Part shown: one piece after another, positions 31,691 through 40,566 of the stretch
Layout of the letters: every line of letters starts with the position of its first letter
Position numbering within the stretch: position 1 is the stretch's first letter
Assembly: GCA_037447655.1 (NCBI GenBank)
Contig: JBBHKE010001495.1
Span: 126,001-166,566, forward strand
Length of the DNA: 40,566 nt
Direction: 5' to 3'
Origin: Zygnema cylindricum
Taxonomy: Eukaryota > Streptophyta > Zygnematophyceae > Zygnematales > Zygnemataceae
The notes under the pieces: model-generated
Database searches by the model: none
Seen by the model: only the letters and a program-made list of their open reading frames with translations
What the model was told of the DNA's origin: nothing
Made by a program: the position numbers and the translations under genes

Positions 31691-32205
31691 TTCAATGTCC
31701 TTTTGCCATTTATATCAGTGCACACCTGTCGGATTAATAATCCGACGGTACTGTGGAAAGGTAAGGATCCTTTCTTTGCATTATGATTATTTTGAGCTTT
31801 TTAGGGAACTTCACCAGCACATGTAAAATAAACTGTTTTTCTTCTCTGGCCTTTGAAGCTCCATACCACTCGGAGTTCTAAACATAGAAAGGTGTTCTTT
31901 TATTGCTCTGACTTACTATATGTTTGTACTTATTTCCTGCCAAACTTCAGATTTTTTCCGGAATATCCATTTGTGTCTATTGACCAGAATGTTGATTCGC
32001 TTTAAATGATTTTGACCACTAACTTAGAAATGCTATATCTCAGTCGGTTTTAGAGGTAAAAAATTGGCCTTATGTCACAGAGTGTTTTTTAGTTATCCTT
32101 ACAATAGGCAGTCAAACTCAAATTAGACACGCGCGCATGGAAAAAAGTCGATTAAAAGTGGCAAATAAACATGGAACGCTAATAATGACACACAGTTTAC
32201 TTGTC
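31650..32205. mobile_element. Broken MITE of the TA-type family
   Basis: The left part (about 31690-31785) has TTTTGCCATTTATATCAGTG and CACACCTGTCGGATTAATAA; the right part (about 32125-32205) has TTAAAAGTGGCAAATAAACA and CGCTAATAATGACACACAG. Together they match the two arms of the 201-bp MITE, split by about 330 bp of unrelated sequence. Confidence 0.4.
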
Positions 32206-32741
32206 GTTATAACAGCTTAAAAAAAAACAAGGGTAACAACAACTTAACAACTTAAATCCCATCCAACAATTAGAGCAAGACAAGACAGCAGATAAAATAA
32301 ATGTTATAATTACTAGTTAATTATGTATATAAATATAATTAATTTAATGTAGTTATAAGGCATCCATTAGATAAAAGCATCGGTCAGCAGGTCCACATTT
32401 GTTTTCCCAAGAAACAGAGATATTAATGAACTGATTTGATAGAAGCTTGGTACTAACCAGAATTATCGAGTAAATGCTTCTGAGTAATGTGACATCTGTG
32501 CCTTAAAAGCTCCTTGTCTTATCAAGATCAATTTTGTCGCACATGCCTAGCAAACCTACAAAATCCCAAACAAATCCTAGTCGTCTATTAAAAAAGAAAG
32601 AAACAAAAAAAACCATTAACAATTCAGCCACGAATTAATAATGCAGAAAGCTCACGATTAACACTATTTATTAAAGTATTTAATGAAACTACTTTCGCAT
32701 TATTTAGAAGTGAAAGTGAAAGAACACTGCTCCGCGGAACC

Positions 32742-32937
32742 CCGTCAGATTTTCAGCCAAAACTTTCAGCCGATCTACACCGTTAAATTCAGCAGATAGC
32801 TTCAGCCAACCTACGCAGTCAGATTCAGTCGAAAGCTTATGCCAATCGACACCGTCAGATTCGAACTCTAGATTCAGCCAATTTCAACCGTCGGATTCAG
32901 CCGATAGTTTCAGCCAATCTGACAAATCCGTCGAATC
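32742..32937. repeat. 36-bp minisatellite, about five units
   Basis: Units of 36-40 bp share ACCGTCAGATTCAGCCGA and AGCTTCAGCCAATCTAC. A plus-strand frame of about 130 codons is open across it (32723-33112), but it has no ATG and I do not call it a gene. Confidence 0.75.
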
Positions 32938-33089
32938 TTCACTCGATTCACTCCGTACGGACTTGCCGCCCGTCGATCTTCTTCTTCGCCAAAGCTTTCT
33001 CGTAACCTGCAAATTCTCAAAACAAAAAAAAAAAACTCTTTCAGACTTTCTTCTTTCCCACCATTGTCCTTATTCCCACCCGCCAACAC

Positions 33090-33305
33090 ATTTCCGTACA
33101 CGGTATCGTACGTAAATCCGTACACAATTTCCGACACAGATCCGTACACATTCCGTACACCTCCCGGACACAGCACCGTACATAACACCGTACACAATAC
33201 AGCACGATTTCCGCAATGCCGTGACCAATGCCGCACAAAACTTTACAAGCAATTCCAGTACACATCTCCGTACAAATACCGTACAAAATCCGTACAAGTG
33301 ACGTA
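33090..33305. repeat. Degenerate CCGTACA repeat cluster
   Basis: CCGTACAC or close variants recur more than ten times in about 215 bp, as CGTACACGG, CCGTACACA, CCGTACATAACACCG and CCGTACAAAAT. The same word occurs in MITE interiors of this window, but here it is clustered, directly downstream of the secreted-protein gene. Confidence 0.7.
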
Positions 33306-33312
33306 CTGACCG

Positions 33313-33966
33313 TTAAGCCTTGGGAGGGTGTTTTCCGACTCCGGGGGGGTGTCTCCCGACTCCGACCGGCCGTCTTCCGGTCCCGGGAGGGTGTTTCCCG
33401 ACTCCCGGCGGGTGTTTCCCGACGCCCGGCGGGTGTTTCCCGACGCCCGGCGGGTGCTTCCCGACGCCCGGAGGATGCTTTCCGACGCCCGGCGGGTGTT
33501 TTCCGACTCCCGGCGGGTGTTTTCCCTTCCCGGGAGGGTGCTTTCCTTTTCCGGGAGGGTGTTTTCCCTTTCCGGGTGGGTGACGTCCCTTCCGGGGAGG
33601 AGGGGAAGGTAAGGGGAGAATGACAAGGGGAGAAGGTGCTGGGACTGTAGGACTGGGCATAGGTCCGGGAGCAGGTTCGGGAGCGGAGGTAGGCTCGCCG
33701 GTTAATGTTACCCAGCCTTCGGGAACAGGGGCGGAATCCGGCCCGGCATAAATTAATTCGCGACGTGTCCCATCGGGAAAGGTCGAGACGGAGGAGAGAG
33801 ATTTGGTGAGGAATCGACGGTTGGGGAGTTTCTCAAGGAGATCGTGCCACGTGGAGGAGGAGGACGGATCCGCGGAGATGGAAGGGACAAAGGAGAGGAA
33901 GAGGGGGGAGAGGAGAGGGAGGAGGAGGAGGAGGCGGAGAGAGAAGGAAGGGGAAGAGGGTGCCAT
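33313..33966 (-). CDS. Secreted Pro/Gly/Lys/His heptad-repeat protein, 217 aa
   Basis: Single-exon frame from the ATG at 33966 to a stop at 33315-33313. Residues 1-32 form a signal peptide (leucine-rich LLLLLPLLSPLFLSF core, likely cleavage after SISA). Residues 33-90 are an unrecognised segment (WHDLLEKLPNRRFL, DGTRRELIYAG). Residues 91-125 are Pro/Ala/Ser-rich with PAPSP, a typical site for arabinogalactan addition. The C-terminus is 13 heptads: four of KGKHPPG type, six identical VGKHPPG, then TGRRPVG, VGRHPPG and VGKHPPK. This suggests a structural wall or apoplast protein. The cationic His/Lys/Pro repeat could bind pectin or metals, which is inference. A TATA box lies about 50 bp upstream. 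Confidence 0.8.
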   Translation of the reverse strand: MAPSSPSFSLRLLLLLPLLSPLFLSFVPSISADPSSSSTWHDLLEKLPNRRFLTKSLSSVSTFPDGTRRELIYAGPDSAPVPEGWVTLTGEPTSAPEPAPGPMPSPTVPAPSPLVILPLPSPPPRKGRHPPGKGKHPPGKGKHPPGKGKHPPGVGKHPPGVGKHPPGVGKHPPGVGKHPPGVGKHPPGVGKHPPGTGRRPVGVGRHPPGVGKHPPKA

Positions 33967-34016
33967 GATGAGGGGGAGAGAGAGAGTGAATTAAGAGAGT
34001 GCACGAGAGAGAGTGC

Positions 34017-34024
34017 AATATATA
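34017..34024 (-). promoter_or_regulatory. TATA box of the heptad-repeat protein gene
   Basis: TATATATTG on the minus strand lies about 50 bp upstream of the ATG at 33966, followed by a CT-rich leader (CTCTCTCTCGTGCACTCTC). It fits a short-leader promoter. Confidence 0.65.
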
Positions 34025-34334
34025 CGTAAGGTTATTAAGTTTGACTTTCAACGTGTCGTGTCACTGTGTCAGAATTTGTAAGCGGGAAAAAATGGAAAAT
34101 AGTGTGGAGAATACATAAGTTACTTTAAGGTCTCATTTCATGCTGCAAAAAAATATATATATCGTGGGTCTCCAGCTCATACCGTACAGTATTTTTGTCG
34201 TAACCTTCATCAACTAAAACATGACGCGTCTAGAGGTTCCTCGCCTGAAATTTTAAAATATATGTGACACGTGACATATATCCGTACGTTACAGTCAGCC
34301 ACGTCAGGTACGGTACAATGGCAGGGAAGTGTCT

Positions 34335-34351
34335 ACGTCACAACGTGACGT
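34335..34351. promoter_or_regulatory. Paired ACGT elements (bZIP-type palindrome)
   Basis: ACGTCAC-AAC-GTGACGT has perfect 7-bp arms and two ACGT cores. Further ACGT-containing motifs lie close by (GACACGTGAC at about 34265, GCCACGTCAG at about 34300). It sits about 370 bp upstream of the heptad-repeat gene start. Plant bZIP factors bind such sites; the link to this gene is inference. Confidence 0.5.
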
Positions 34352-34610
34352 GGATATGCTGCCTGCCGTAATTGACGTGCCAAAAACAAAATATACTCCG
34401 CAAGTCGATTAGGGTAGATCTCCATGGAATGAGAGGCGCTCGTTTCCGCAAAAAAATTAAAAGGTACGGAGAGACCCGTGAGTACTGTACTATTTGTACC
34501 AAAAAAATGTTTACATCGACGAACGGGATCTTGTTATCGTAAGTGCGACACCGAAGCGACGGGCTCTCCGATTCAATGGAGTTTTACCTTTAATTTTACG
34601 ACGACTGCTA

Positions 34611-35148
34611 CACCGCGCATCATTATTAGTGTCAACGACACTAATTTGGGTTCTTAAAATTTTGATTTTTTTCCTCAAATAGGATACATGATTTTAATTT
34701 TTCCTTGACGTTAATTAAGGTACCGTACAAAATAGCGTAAAGGACGAATTACAATAAGATCTAAATAGTGTGGTGTACGGTCGATGTCAGATCGTACATA
34801 AATGTACCTTTTCAAGTGAAAATTTTACAAAAAATGAGTTAAATCAGACGTGCACGCATAGGATCGTGCGCTAAAAAAACGGGATTGTTCTGACACGTAA
34901 ATTAGTCTTACATGTACGGATATTCAAATTTCACGACGGCGTACGATTTATAATATTTTGTACGGATTATATATTAATGTATATAATCGTACAACGAATA
35001 TTCCATTTTTGCTGTTCCCAAATTAGCATAAACGCTGAAATTAGAATACACCTTTTTAAAAAAAAATAAAAAATTCTTAATTAGCGTCAATGACGGTATA
35101 TTTACTTCCACACTATTTAAAATTTGACACTAATAACGATGCGCGGTG
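34611..35148. mobile_element. 538-bp MITE with the same ends as the 201-bp family
   Basis: Left end CACCGCGCATCATTATTAGT and right end CTAATAACGATGCGCGGTG are inverted repeats (reverse complement differs at one base), flanked by TA (34609-34610, 35149-35150). The interior differs from the 201-bp copies and has no transposase. Confidence 0.78.
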
Positions 35149-35160
35149 TAGTCATAGCGT

Positions 35161-35639
35161 GTTCCCACCGGAAAAAAAATCACTTCCGCAACAGACGGAC
35201 GTTCGAATAATGTACGGCTTTCCGAGCACCGACTTTGTAGATTTCGGAAGTTCTCGGAAAACCGTACAAACGACTTTCCTCAAAATATTGCCGGATATAG
35301 AAGTAGGGTAAAAGTTTCGTCTTTCTGTGAAACAGGCCAACGGTAACCCGAAAAGCTGACGTAGCAAAAACAACATCCGAACGGCTATTTCGTTGTTTTC
35401 GCGCGAAAAATCTGCATGACTTTGAGCCACCGTCGTCGTCCTTCGAGCATAGTAAATTTGAAAATCTGCAGGTTTGTTTTCGCGCCTTTGTTTGATGACG
35501 TCAAAGCGTGTGACGTGTCATAGGACACCTTCGATCGGAGTTACGTGCCAGAATTTTGGTGTGAACGACACCCGTTTTCCGATGAGTTTTCGGAAAATCA
35601 TCGGAATGGGCAAAAAGTTACAAATGCTCCGGTGGGAAC
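35161..35639. mobile_element. Candidate foldback element with perfect 12-bp inverted ends
   Basis: GTTCCCACCGGA at 35161-35172 is the exact reverse complement of TCCGGTGGGAAC at 35628-35639. The interior is richer in CG than the flanks (TTTTCGCGCGAAAA, TTCGATCGGAG) and has no convincing coding frame. No clear target duplication. It lies 11 bp from the right end of the 538-bp MITE. Confidence 0.45.
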
Positions 35640-36625
35640 CGGCTATCAGATACGTATCAAATTTGAGCATGTAAAACGGCCCTAAGTCTGGCTGTTTTTC
35701 AGGTAAGAAAATGAGTCAGAGATTGGCTGTACCATGCCGGATAAATCTGACAGCCATACAGTAAACTTTGGAGTTTGGATTTGGACCAGCGGATTTCTGG
35801 ACACGTTCATGAAATCATTACAGCTGGCGAATCTATGAAACCGCGTACAGCAGAAAAAACGCGGAAACTTAGAAAATCTATTATTTTTTTTCCTTAAAAG
35901 GAGGTTTACAAATTACAACATAGTCGCCACGTAGTCAGAATGAAATCTGTCCGGAAGAACGTACTGGATGTCAATCTTCCGAACGAAGTCTGTCCACATA
36001 ACAATTTATGTGCGCAGAAGTGTACGGCGAAACACACTAATTGCTGGAGTGTTGTAAGTATATCCGTACATATCTCTTCGTACGGTTCCAGCCTTGAGGG
36101 AGACTAAAGATTTTTTAGGTTTTTAAATGCTTTACCGGGGAAAGGGAGAAGGACAGGTAGAATAGACAGCCAGTTATGAAATATGATACATAGAAAAAAA
36201 TAATAATAATAATAATAAATATATATATATATATATATGAAAGAGGTTAGTTAAGGTGGGTTTTTCTTACTTGATCATTATTTTTTGGTTTTTATTCTTG
36301 TTTTTCGTTTGTTTTTGGTTTCTGCGCTCCACCTATTTATTGCTGAAAAGTGTTTTTTCCATTTTTTAAAAATAAACTTATTATTTTTAAAAGCTCACAA
36401 TCTTGATACACGTTTTACTTATGTGACAGTGGATGGTTGTTCAACTTCTTTATTATATATATAAAATAGGCTAGTATATAGTTCCATTATAATATGTTTT
36501 ACAATGCTATATTTATAATATATTGGAAGGCCTTGATTCAAGTTTTGACCCAAAATTACGGACATGCTGCTCCTCCCGCGTAAATAATGTAGATAGAATT
36601 GAATATTAAAGCAACAAAAAAAAGT
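35640..36625. other. Intergenic, no gene seen
   Basis: AT-rich. It contains a TAA/AT microsatellite at about 36199-36238. Confidence 0.5.
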
Positions 36626-36626
36626 T

Positions 36627-36788
36627 TTTGTAAATAGGCTTAACTGTTATATTTGTCGTAAAATAGGCTTAGTATTTAAATTTATCATATATAGGCTTAA
36701 TTTCTAAATTATCGCAAATAGGCTTAATTTTAAATTTATTGCGAACAGGCTTTATTTTTCAGTTTATCATGAAAAGGCTTATTTTTTT
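36627..36788. repeat. Degenerate tandem repeat of about 35 bp (AAATAGGCTTAA)
   Basis: AAATAGGCTTAA, AAATAGGCTTAG, ATATAGGCTTAA, AAATAGGCTTAA, GAACAGGCTTTA and GAAAAGGCTTAT recur with TTTATCGYAA-like spacers, about six units in all. Confidence 0.75.
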
Positions 36789-37061
36789 AACATAAAATTC
36801 GAGTTTGTTTTTTATGACTGTAAACGATTTGACTATGCTTTGTGGATTTATCCGTTAAGAACTCATTTCAAGGGAAGAAAAATCTTCTACAATTTCTAAA
36901 GCACCAAAAGGCACAAACTGTTTCTCCCATTTCGCAGCAAAAAAAAAAAAAAATCTCATTTCGCATTTCACATTTTTTTTTTGTGTCGCATTTCACAAAA
37001 ATTAACATACTACTGTATTTAAATATGATACTTAATTCAGCATATTGCTTACATCATGTAT

Positions 37062-37093
37062 ATAGAATATATATATATATATATATATATACA
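37062..37093. repeat. AT microsatellite
   Basis: About 12 uninterrupted AT dinucleotides (ATATATATATATATATATAT and more) before ACATGCATTATATAA. Confidence 0.8.
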
Positions 37094-38023
37094 TGCATTA
37101 TATAATTTAAATAACTATGATTAAAAGGATTAAATAAAATACTTAGGTGCATCGACCGGATAGTTTATACAATGAAAAGTACACAGGATAAATTAAAAAG
37201 CACGATAGTAAACCATCTAAGTCCGGGGTTACAAAAGGGTTGGCATGGCCAAAACTGAAAAACTACAAGCAGGGCAATAAAAAAACAAATAAGAAATAAG
37301 AAAGCAACATGAACACATAAAAATGGCAAGTAGAATAAGAGCACCCAAACTCAAAATGAAAAGCACTGCAACTCACTAAACCAAAACTACAACCCCAACC
37401 CCAACTCAATTAAGTAATTAACAATGGGAAACTCTAAATTTCCACTTCACCTCAAGAAATATGACTAGTTTCACAACATTCCAGGAAAAAATTATCATAT
37501 TTTATCATATTATTATTAATATTTTATCATATGTTGGGGTGTAAATATACTTATTATGCATGTTAATGTGTATTATCGACCGCTTATCGAACAAAAAAAG
37601 AACAAAAAAGATAGAAAACTTAAATCTAAACTCAACTCTTGAGTTAGAAAGTTGACATTCGATTAATTCACTTCTTTTAATTATGATCGGATAAAAAAAA
37701 AGGAAAGAAAAAAAAAGGGGTGAAACTTCGTAGGAAAACTTCCCCATAAAAATTTTAGCAGACAAACCAACATTAGGTCGAGAAACTTTTTTCCTTTTCC
37801 ACCAGATTTCAAGCTCCATTCTATACTTTTTTCAACAAACTGGTTTCATACAATTTGTTGGAAATCGTAAAATTACGGAAAAAAAAGGCAAAACTGAGAA
37901 AAAGACCTAATGTATTCTAAACAACTTTGTCAACATTCCAAATCATACTTTCAATAGTTTTCAAAAACCACATAGGCATTTCCTATTTTCTTTCTTCGTT
38001 TCCTTCTCTCCCTCTCTTTTTTT

Positions 38024-38112
38024 TTTCTCTCTCGCTCTCTCTCTCTCTCTCTCCCTCTCTCTCCCACCTCTCTCTCCATCTCTCTCCCCCCCTCTCTCTC
38101 CCTCTCTCCTTT
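38024..38112. repeat. CT microsatellite
   Basis: CTCTCTCTCTCTCCCTCTCT and similar for about 85 bp. It is the pyrimidine counterpart of the GA tracts elsewhere in the window. Confidence 0.85.
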
Positions 38113-39554
38113 TAAACCCTAGGCTCTCAAATGTAATCCCTACTTTTTGTTTTTTTTTTTACAAATTTTTACGGAAAGAAATTACGAAATTCCTTCCATT
38201 GGTGTTTTCGACGAGGAATTTTCTCCATTTTGAGGAAAATCTTTTTCCAAAATCACCAATAATGCCCTGAAAAACAAAAAAAAAAAAAAAATGAAAAAAG
38301 AAAGCTTTTTTTTTTTAATTTCTCGCCTAAATATTTCCCAATGAGAAATTTTCTATTCAATGTTCCATTTGTTGCTGTTTTGTGAAACAATATAAAATTT
38401 ATAAAAGAAAAATATAAAATACAAGTTAATAAACAAACCTGAGAAAAATATTTCCGAAATGTTTTTCATATTTTTTTTATTACAATGGAAAAACTTGATT
38501 ATTCTGAATGATTTTTTTTACTTTAATTTAATTTATTTGAATGACTTTTTTTTTGGGAAAATCAGAGACCAAAAATTGTTTGGAAAAAAATTCAGACTCC
38601 CCCGAAAAAGTAAACCAAAAAAAGAAAAAAAAGTACAAAAACATTATTTGTCTCTTTGTTGAATCAACTCCATTTAAGAAATCTAACAGTTTAATTTAAC
38701 AATATTATTAATTTAAAAGGTAGGAATTAACTAGTTTATGACAATTAAGGTAGTTTTTAATCACATAACAAGGAAAAAAAAAAAATGGGGGGGCAGGGTG
38801 AAAGTTTCAAGGAAAAAATGTATAGTATAAGCTTTTAACGGAAACATGAAAAGCAAAAATTCTTATGAATTAAAAAGAAAAAAAATATGATATATTTTTT
38901 TGCCATATTTTTTTAGCGATAAAAAGAATCCGCTTTTATTTATTCAGTAAAAATAAAAACACATAAAAACTAGAAATTTGAGTTTTAAAAAAGAATCCTC
39001 TTTCAATATCTCTTCGGTCTAGATCATAAAAATTACCATCTATCATAAAAAAATCCACCCATTATTATTATTTTTTTTCCTCTTGTTATCTTGAAAAAAA
39101 TCAAAATTCACAAATACAAAAACTGTAGAAGTTAATTATGTATATTTTAAACCTTAAAAAACCCAAAAAACTTCTATAATTTTAGTTTTGCAAAAATATG
39201 AAATTGAGAAAAGTCGCTTGTCGTTTTCCGGGAAATCGGTAAAATCCGAAATTGCCACAAACAAAACAAAAAAAAATAAAAAAAGAATAAAAATAAAATA
39301 AAAATAAAAGGAAAAAAAAACAGGCATGAGCATTCTCCAGTGGTCTCTCTTTTAAAAAAGAGAACCAGAATATATAAGAGTTGGAATTTCAATAAAAGAA
39401 TTGGGATTTGAAACCTAACGAAGAACTAAAAAAAGCCTACACGAATCACCACAATTAGTGTGGATTGATTAATAAAGTCGACGACATCGAAACAAAATTT
39501 TCTACGTTCCGATCAAATTTACGTCCCCAGAGTAATATATGTTTCACCGGTTAT

Positions 39555-39935
39555 TCATCTAGTTCATAATTTAGTTCTTAAATTTCTTTTTAGCTTTTTT
39601 TTTTTTCAAGTTTATGATTTTTTTTTATCTCATCAGAGTTTTTGATTCCCGTTCAAATTTTAGATTTCATTTTGTAATTTTGTTTCTAATTTGGTGTGCT
39701 TTTGTTCTTAACTTACTTCTTACACTTGATTTAGTTTCTTCGTGATGTAGTTTTTAACCTGGCTCTTATTTTAGTTTTTTTTATTTAGGTTTTAATTCAG
39801 TTCTTAAAATACTTCTTGACGTGGTTCTCAATTAAGTTCAATTCTTAAATTAGTGATTGACTTGGTTCTTGATTAAGATTTTAAACTATTAAGTTTTACT
39901 TCGTTAGTTTTGATTTTGAACATGGTTCCTAATCT
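39555..39935. repeat. Degenerate repeat of TTAGTTCTTAA type
   Basis: TTTAGTTCTTAAATT, TTTGTTCTTAACTTA, TTCAGTTCTTAAAATA, GACGTGGTTCTCAATTAAG and GACTTGGTTCTTGATTAAG recur at irregular 15-45 bp spacing on the plus strand. It looks like an old, decayed tandem array. Confidence 0.45.
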
Positions 39936-40121
39936 ATTTTTTAAACTTCTGTTCCCCCCTCCCTCCCTCCCACCCTCCTTGTGTGAGTGAGCATTTGTGG
40001 TTAGTAAAAGTTGTAAAACCGTTTTTTCTCTGTGGGAAAAACATTAACGACCAATCATTTTTATTCATCCGTAAAAAAAAAAAAATAATAATAATAATAA
40101 TAAAAATAAAAAACAACCCAC

Positions 40122-40225
40122 CTGGGAACGGAATTTCTCACGCTCTCCACCCTCACATGTCCACTGAGAGGACCTCTCAAAGAGGGACACCTGGCAAGAA
40201 GATCCTCCAGTTGGCCAGCTGGAAG
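40122..40225 (-). CDS. Probable internal exon of an unidentified gene
   Basis: On the minus strand a TTTTTTTTTGTCTTATCCAG acceptor precedes 104 bases that read LPAGQLEDLLARCPSLRGPL then SGHVRVESVRNSVP, ending CCCAG before a GTGGGTTG donor. The stretch is GC-richer than its surroundings and free of stops, as true exons here are. I recognise no family and found no partner exons; upstream exons would lie beyond the window. Confidence 0.45.
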
Positions 40226-40227
40226 CT

Positions 40228-40566
40228 GGATAAGACAAAAAAAAAAGGAAAAAGACAAATTAAGAATACTACGACTAGCGAACAAGTATGAAGAATAAGA
40301 CGATTGAAGAATAAGACAATCAAATAATAAGAAGAGTCAAGAATACGACAAATGAACAAGACAGATGGAGAAAAAGACAAAAAATACAGCGATATATTCG
40401 GGACACTAAAACAAATAGATAAGACAAAATTGATAAGAAGTCAAATGAATAAGACAAACGAAAAATAAGAAAAGTGAATACGACAATAACAATAGGATAA
40501 TTGAATAAAACAATTAAAGAATAAGAAAAATTAAGAATAAGACAAAGGAGAATGACAACAGGAATA
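40228..40566. repeat. Degenerate AATAAGACAAxTGAA tandem array (runs off window)
   Basis: GAAGAATAAGACGATT, GAAGAATAAGACAATC, GAACAAGACAGATG, GATAAGACAAAATTG, GAATAAGACAAACG, GAATAAAACAATTAA and GAATAAGACAAAGG repeat at 15-20 bp spacing to the end of the window. Purine-rich and stop-rich; not coding. Confidence 0.7.

Larger units (their letters stand above)
37094..40121. other. Long AT-rich intergenic region, no gene seen
   Basis: Poly-A/poly-T runs, a CTCTCTC microsatellite (about 38026-38110) and a TTAGTTCTTAA-type degenerate repeat (about 39555-39935). Open frames are short and dominated by Lys or Phe homopolymers. Confidence 0.5.

Noticed and set aside
32723-33112. Plus-strand frame of about 130 codons over the 36-bp minisatellite
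   Set aside because: No ATG, no splice acceptor supported, and the first repeat unit shifts frame relative to the others.
33243-33626. Open frames in other frames of the VGKHPPG repeat
   Set aside because: All six frames of a 21-bp GC-rich repeat tend to be open; only the minus-strand frame has a signal peptide, start context and TATA box.

Overview
The window is plant (streptophyte) nuclear DNA. It holds spliced GT-AG genes with long AT-rich introns, a cytosolic ribosomal protein S25 gene of plant type, Ty1/copia-type gag proteins, many short terminal-inverted-repeat elements (MITEs) and abundant microsatellites. Nothing in it fixes the species. Base composition is AT-rich; coding exons and a few repeats are the GC-richer islands.

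Layout. 1-1576 is the 5' half of a Ty1/copia element on the minus strand (protease start, then gag with a zinc knuckle), cut by the window edge. 2010-3150 is MITE debris plus one complete 201-bp MITE. 3341-7873 (+) is a complete six-exon gene that I rebuilt exon by exon. It encodes a 608-residue protein with an N-terminal UBZ4-like ubiquitin-binding zinc finger, a long low-complexity linker and a C-terminal AlkB Fe(II)/2-oxoglutarate dioxygenase domain with all iron and cosubstrate ligands present. 10559-13593 (-) is a complete four-exon RPS25 gene whose first coding exon is only the ATG; a hAT-like MITE sits just upstream of its TATA box. 15909-16125 is a 23-bp satellite carrying G-boxes. 16624-21186 (-) is the 3' part of a gene ending in an AlgH/UPF0301 (DUF179) domain. 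Two of its introns carry tandem copies of splice-site-like sequence.

23602-25785 holds a first exon of a RING-CH (RINGv) protein and a 776-bp, apparently identical, direct duplication that carries a truncated copy of that exon. One duplication breakpoint coincides with the end of a MITE. 26830-30942 is a complete non-autonomous LTR retrotransposon with about 1.03-kb LTRs, a 5-bp target duplication (ACTAA), a polypurine tract and a gag-only interior broken by one in-frame stop. A tRNA-like Pol III promoter sequence lies in each LTR. 33313-33966 (-) encodes a secreted protein with 13 heptads of the type VGKHPPG. The rest (34-40.5 kb) is AT-rich intergenic DNA with a 538-bp MITE, a candidate foldback element, several minisatellites and one probable exon of an unidentified gene near the right edge.

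The genes do not form a pathway; this is ordinary gene and transposon interleaving. The most distinctive items are the UBZ4-AlkB architecture, the MITE family with TA target sites that recurs through the window, the breakpoint at a MITE end, and the repeated splice-site sequences in the AlgH-domain gene.
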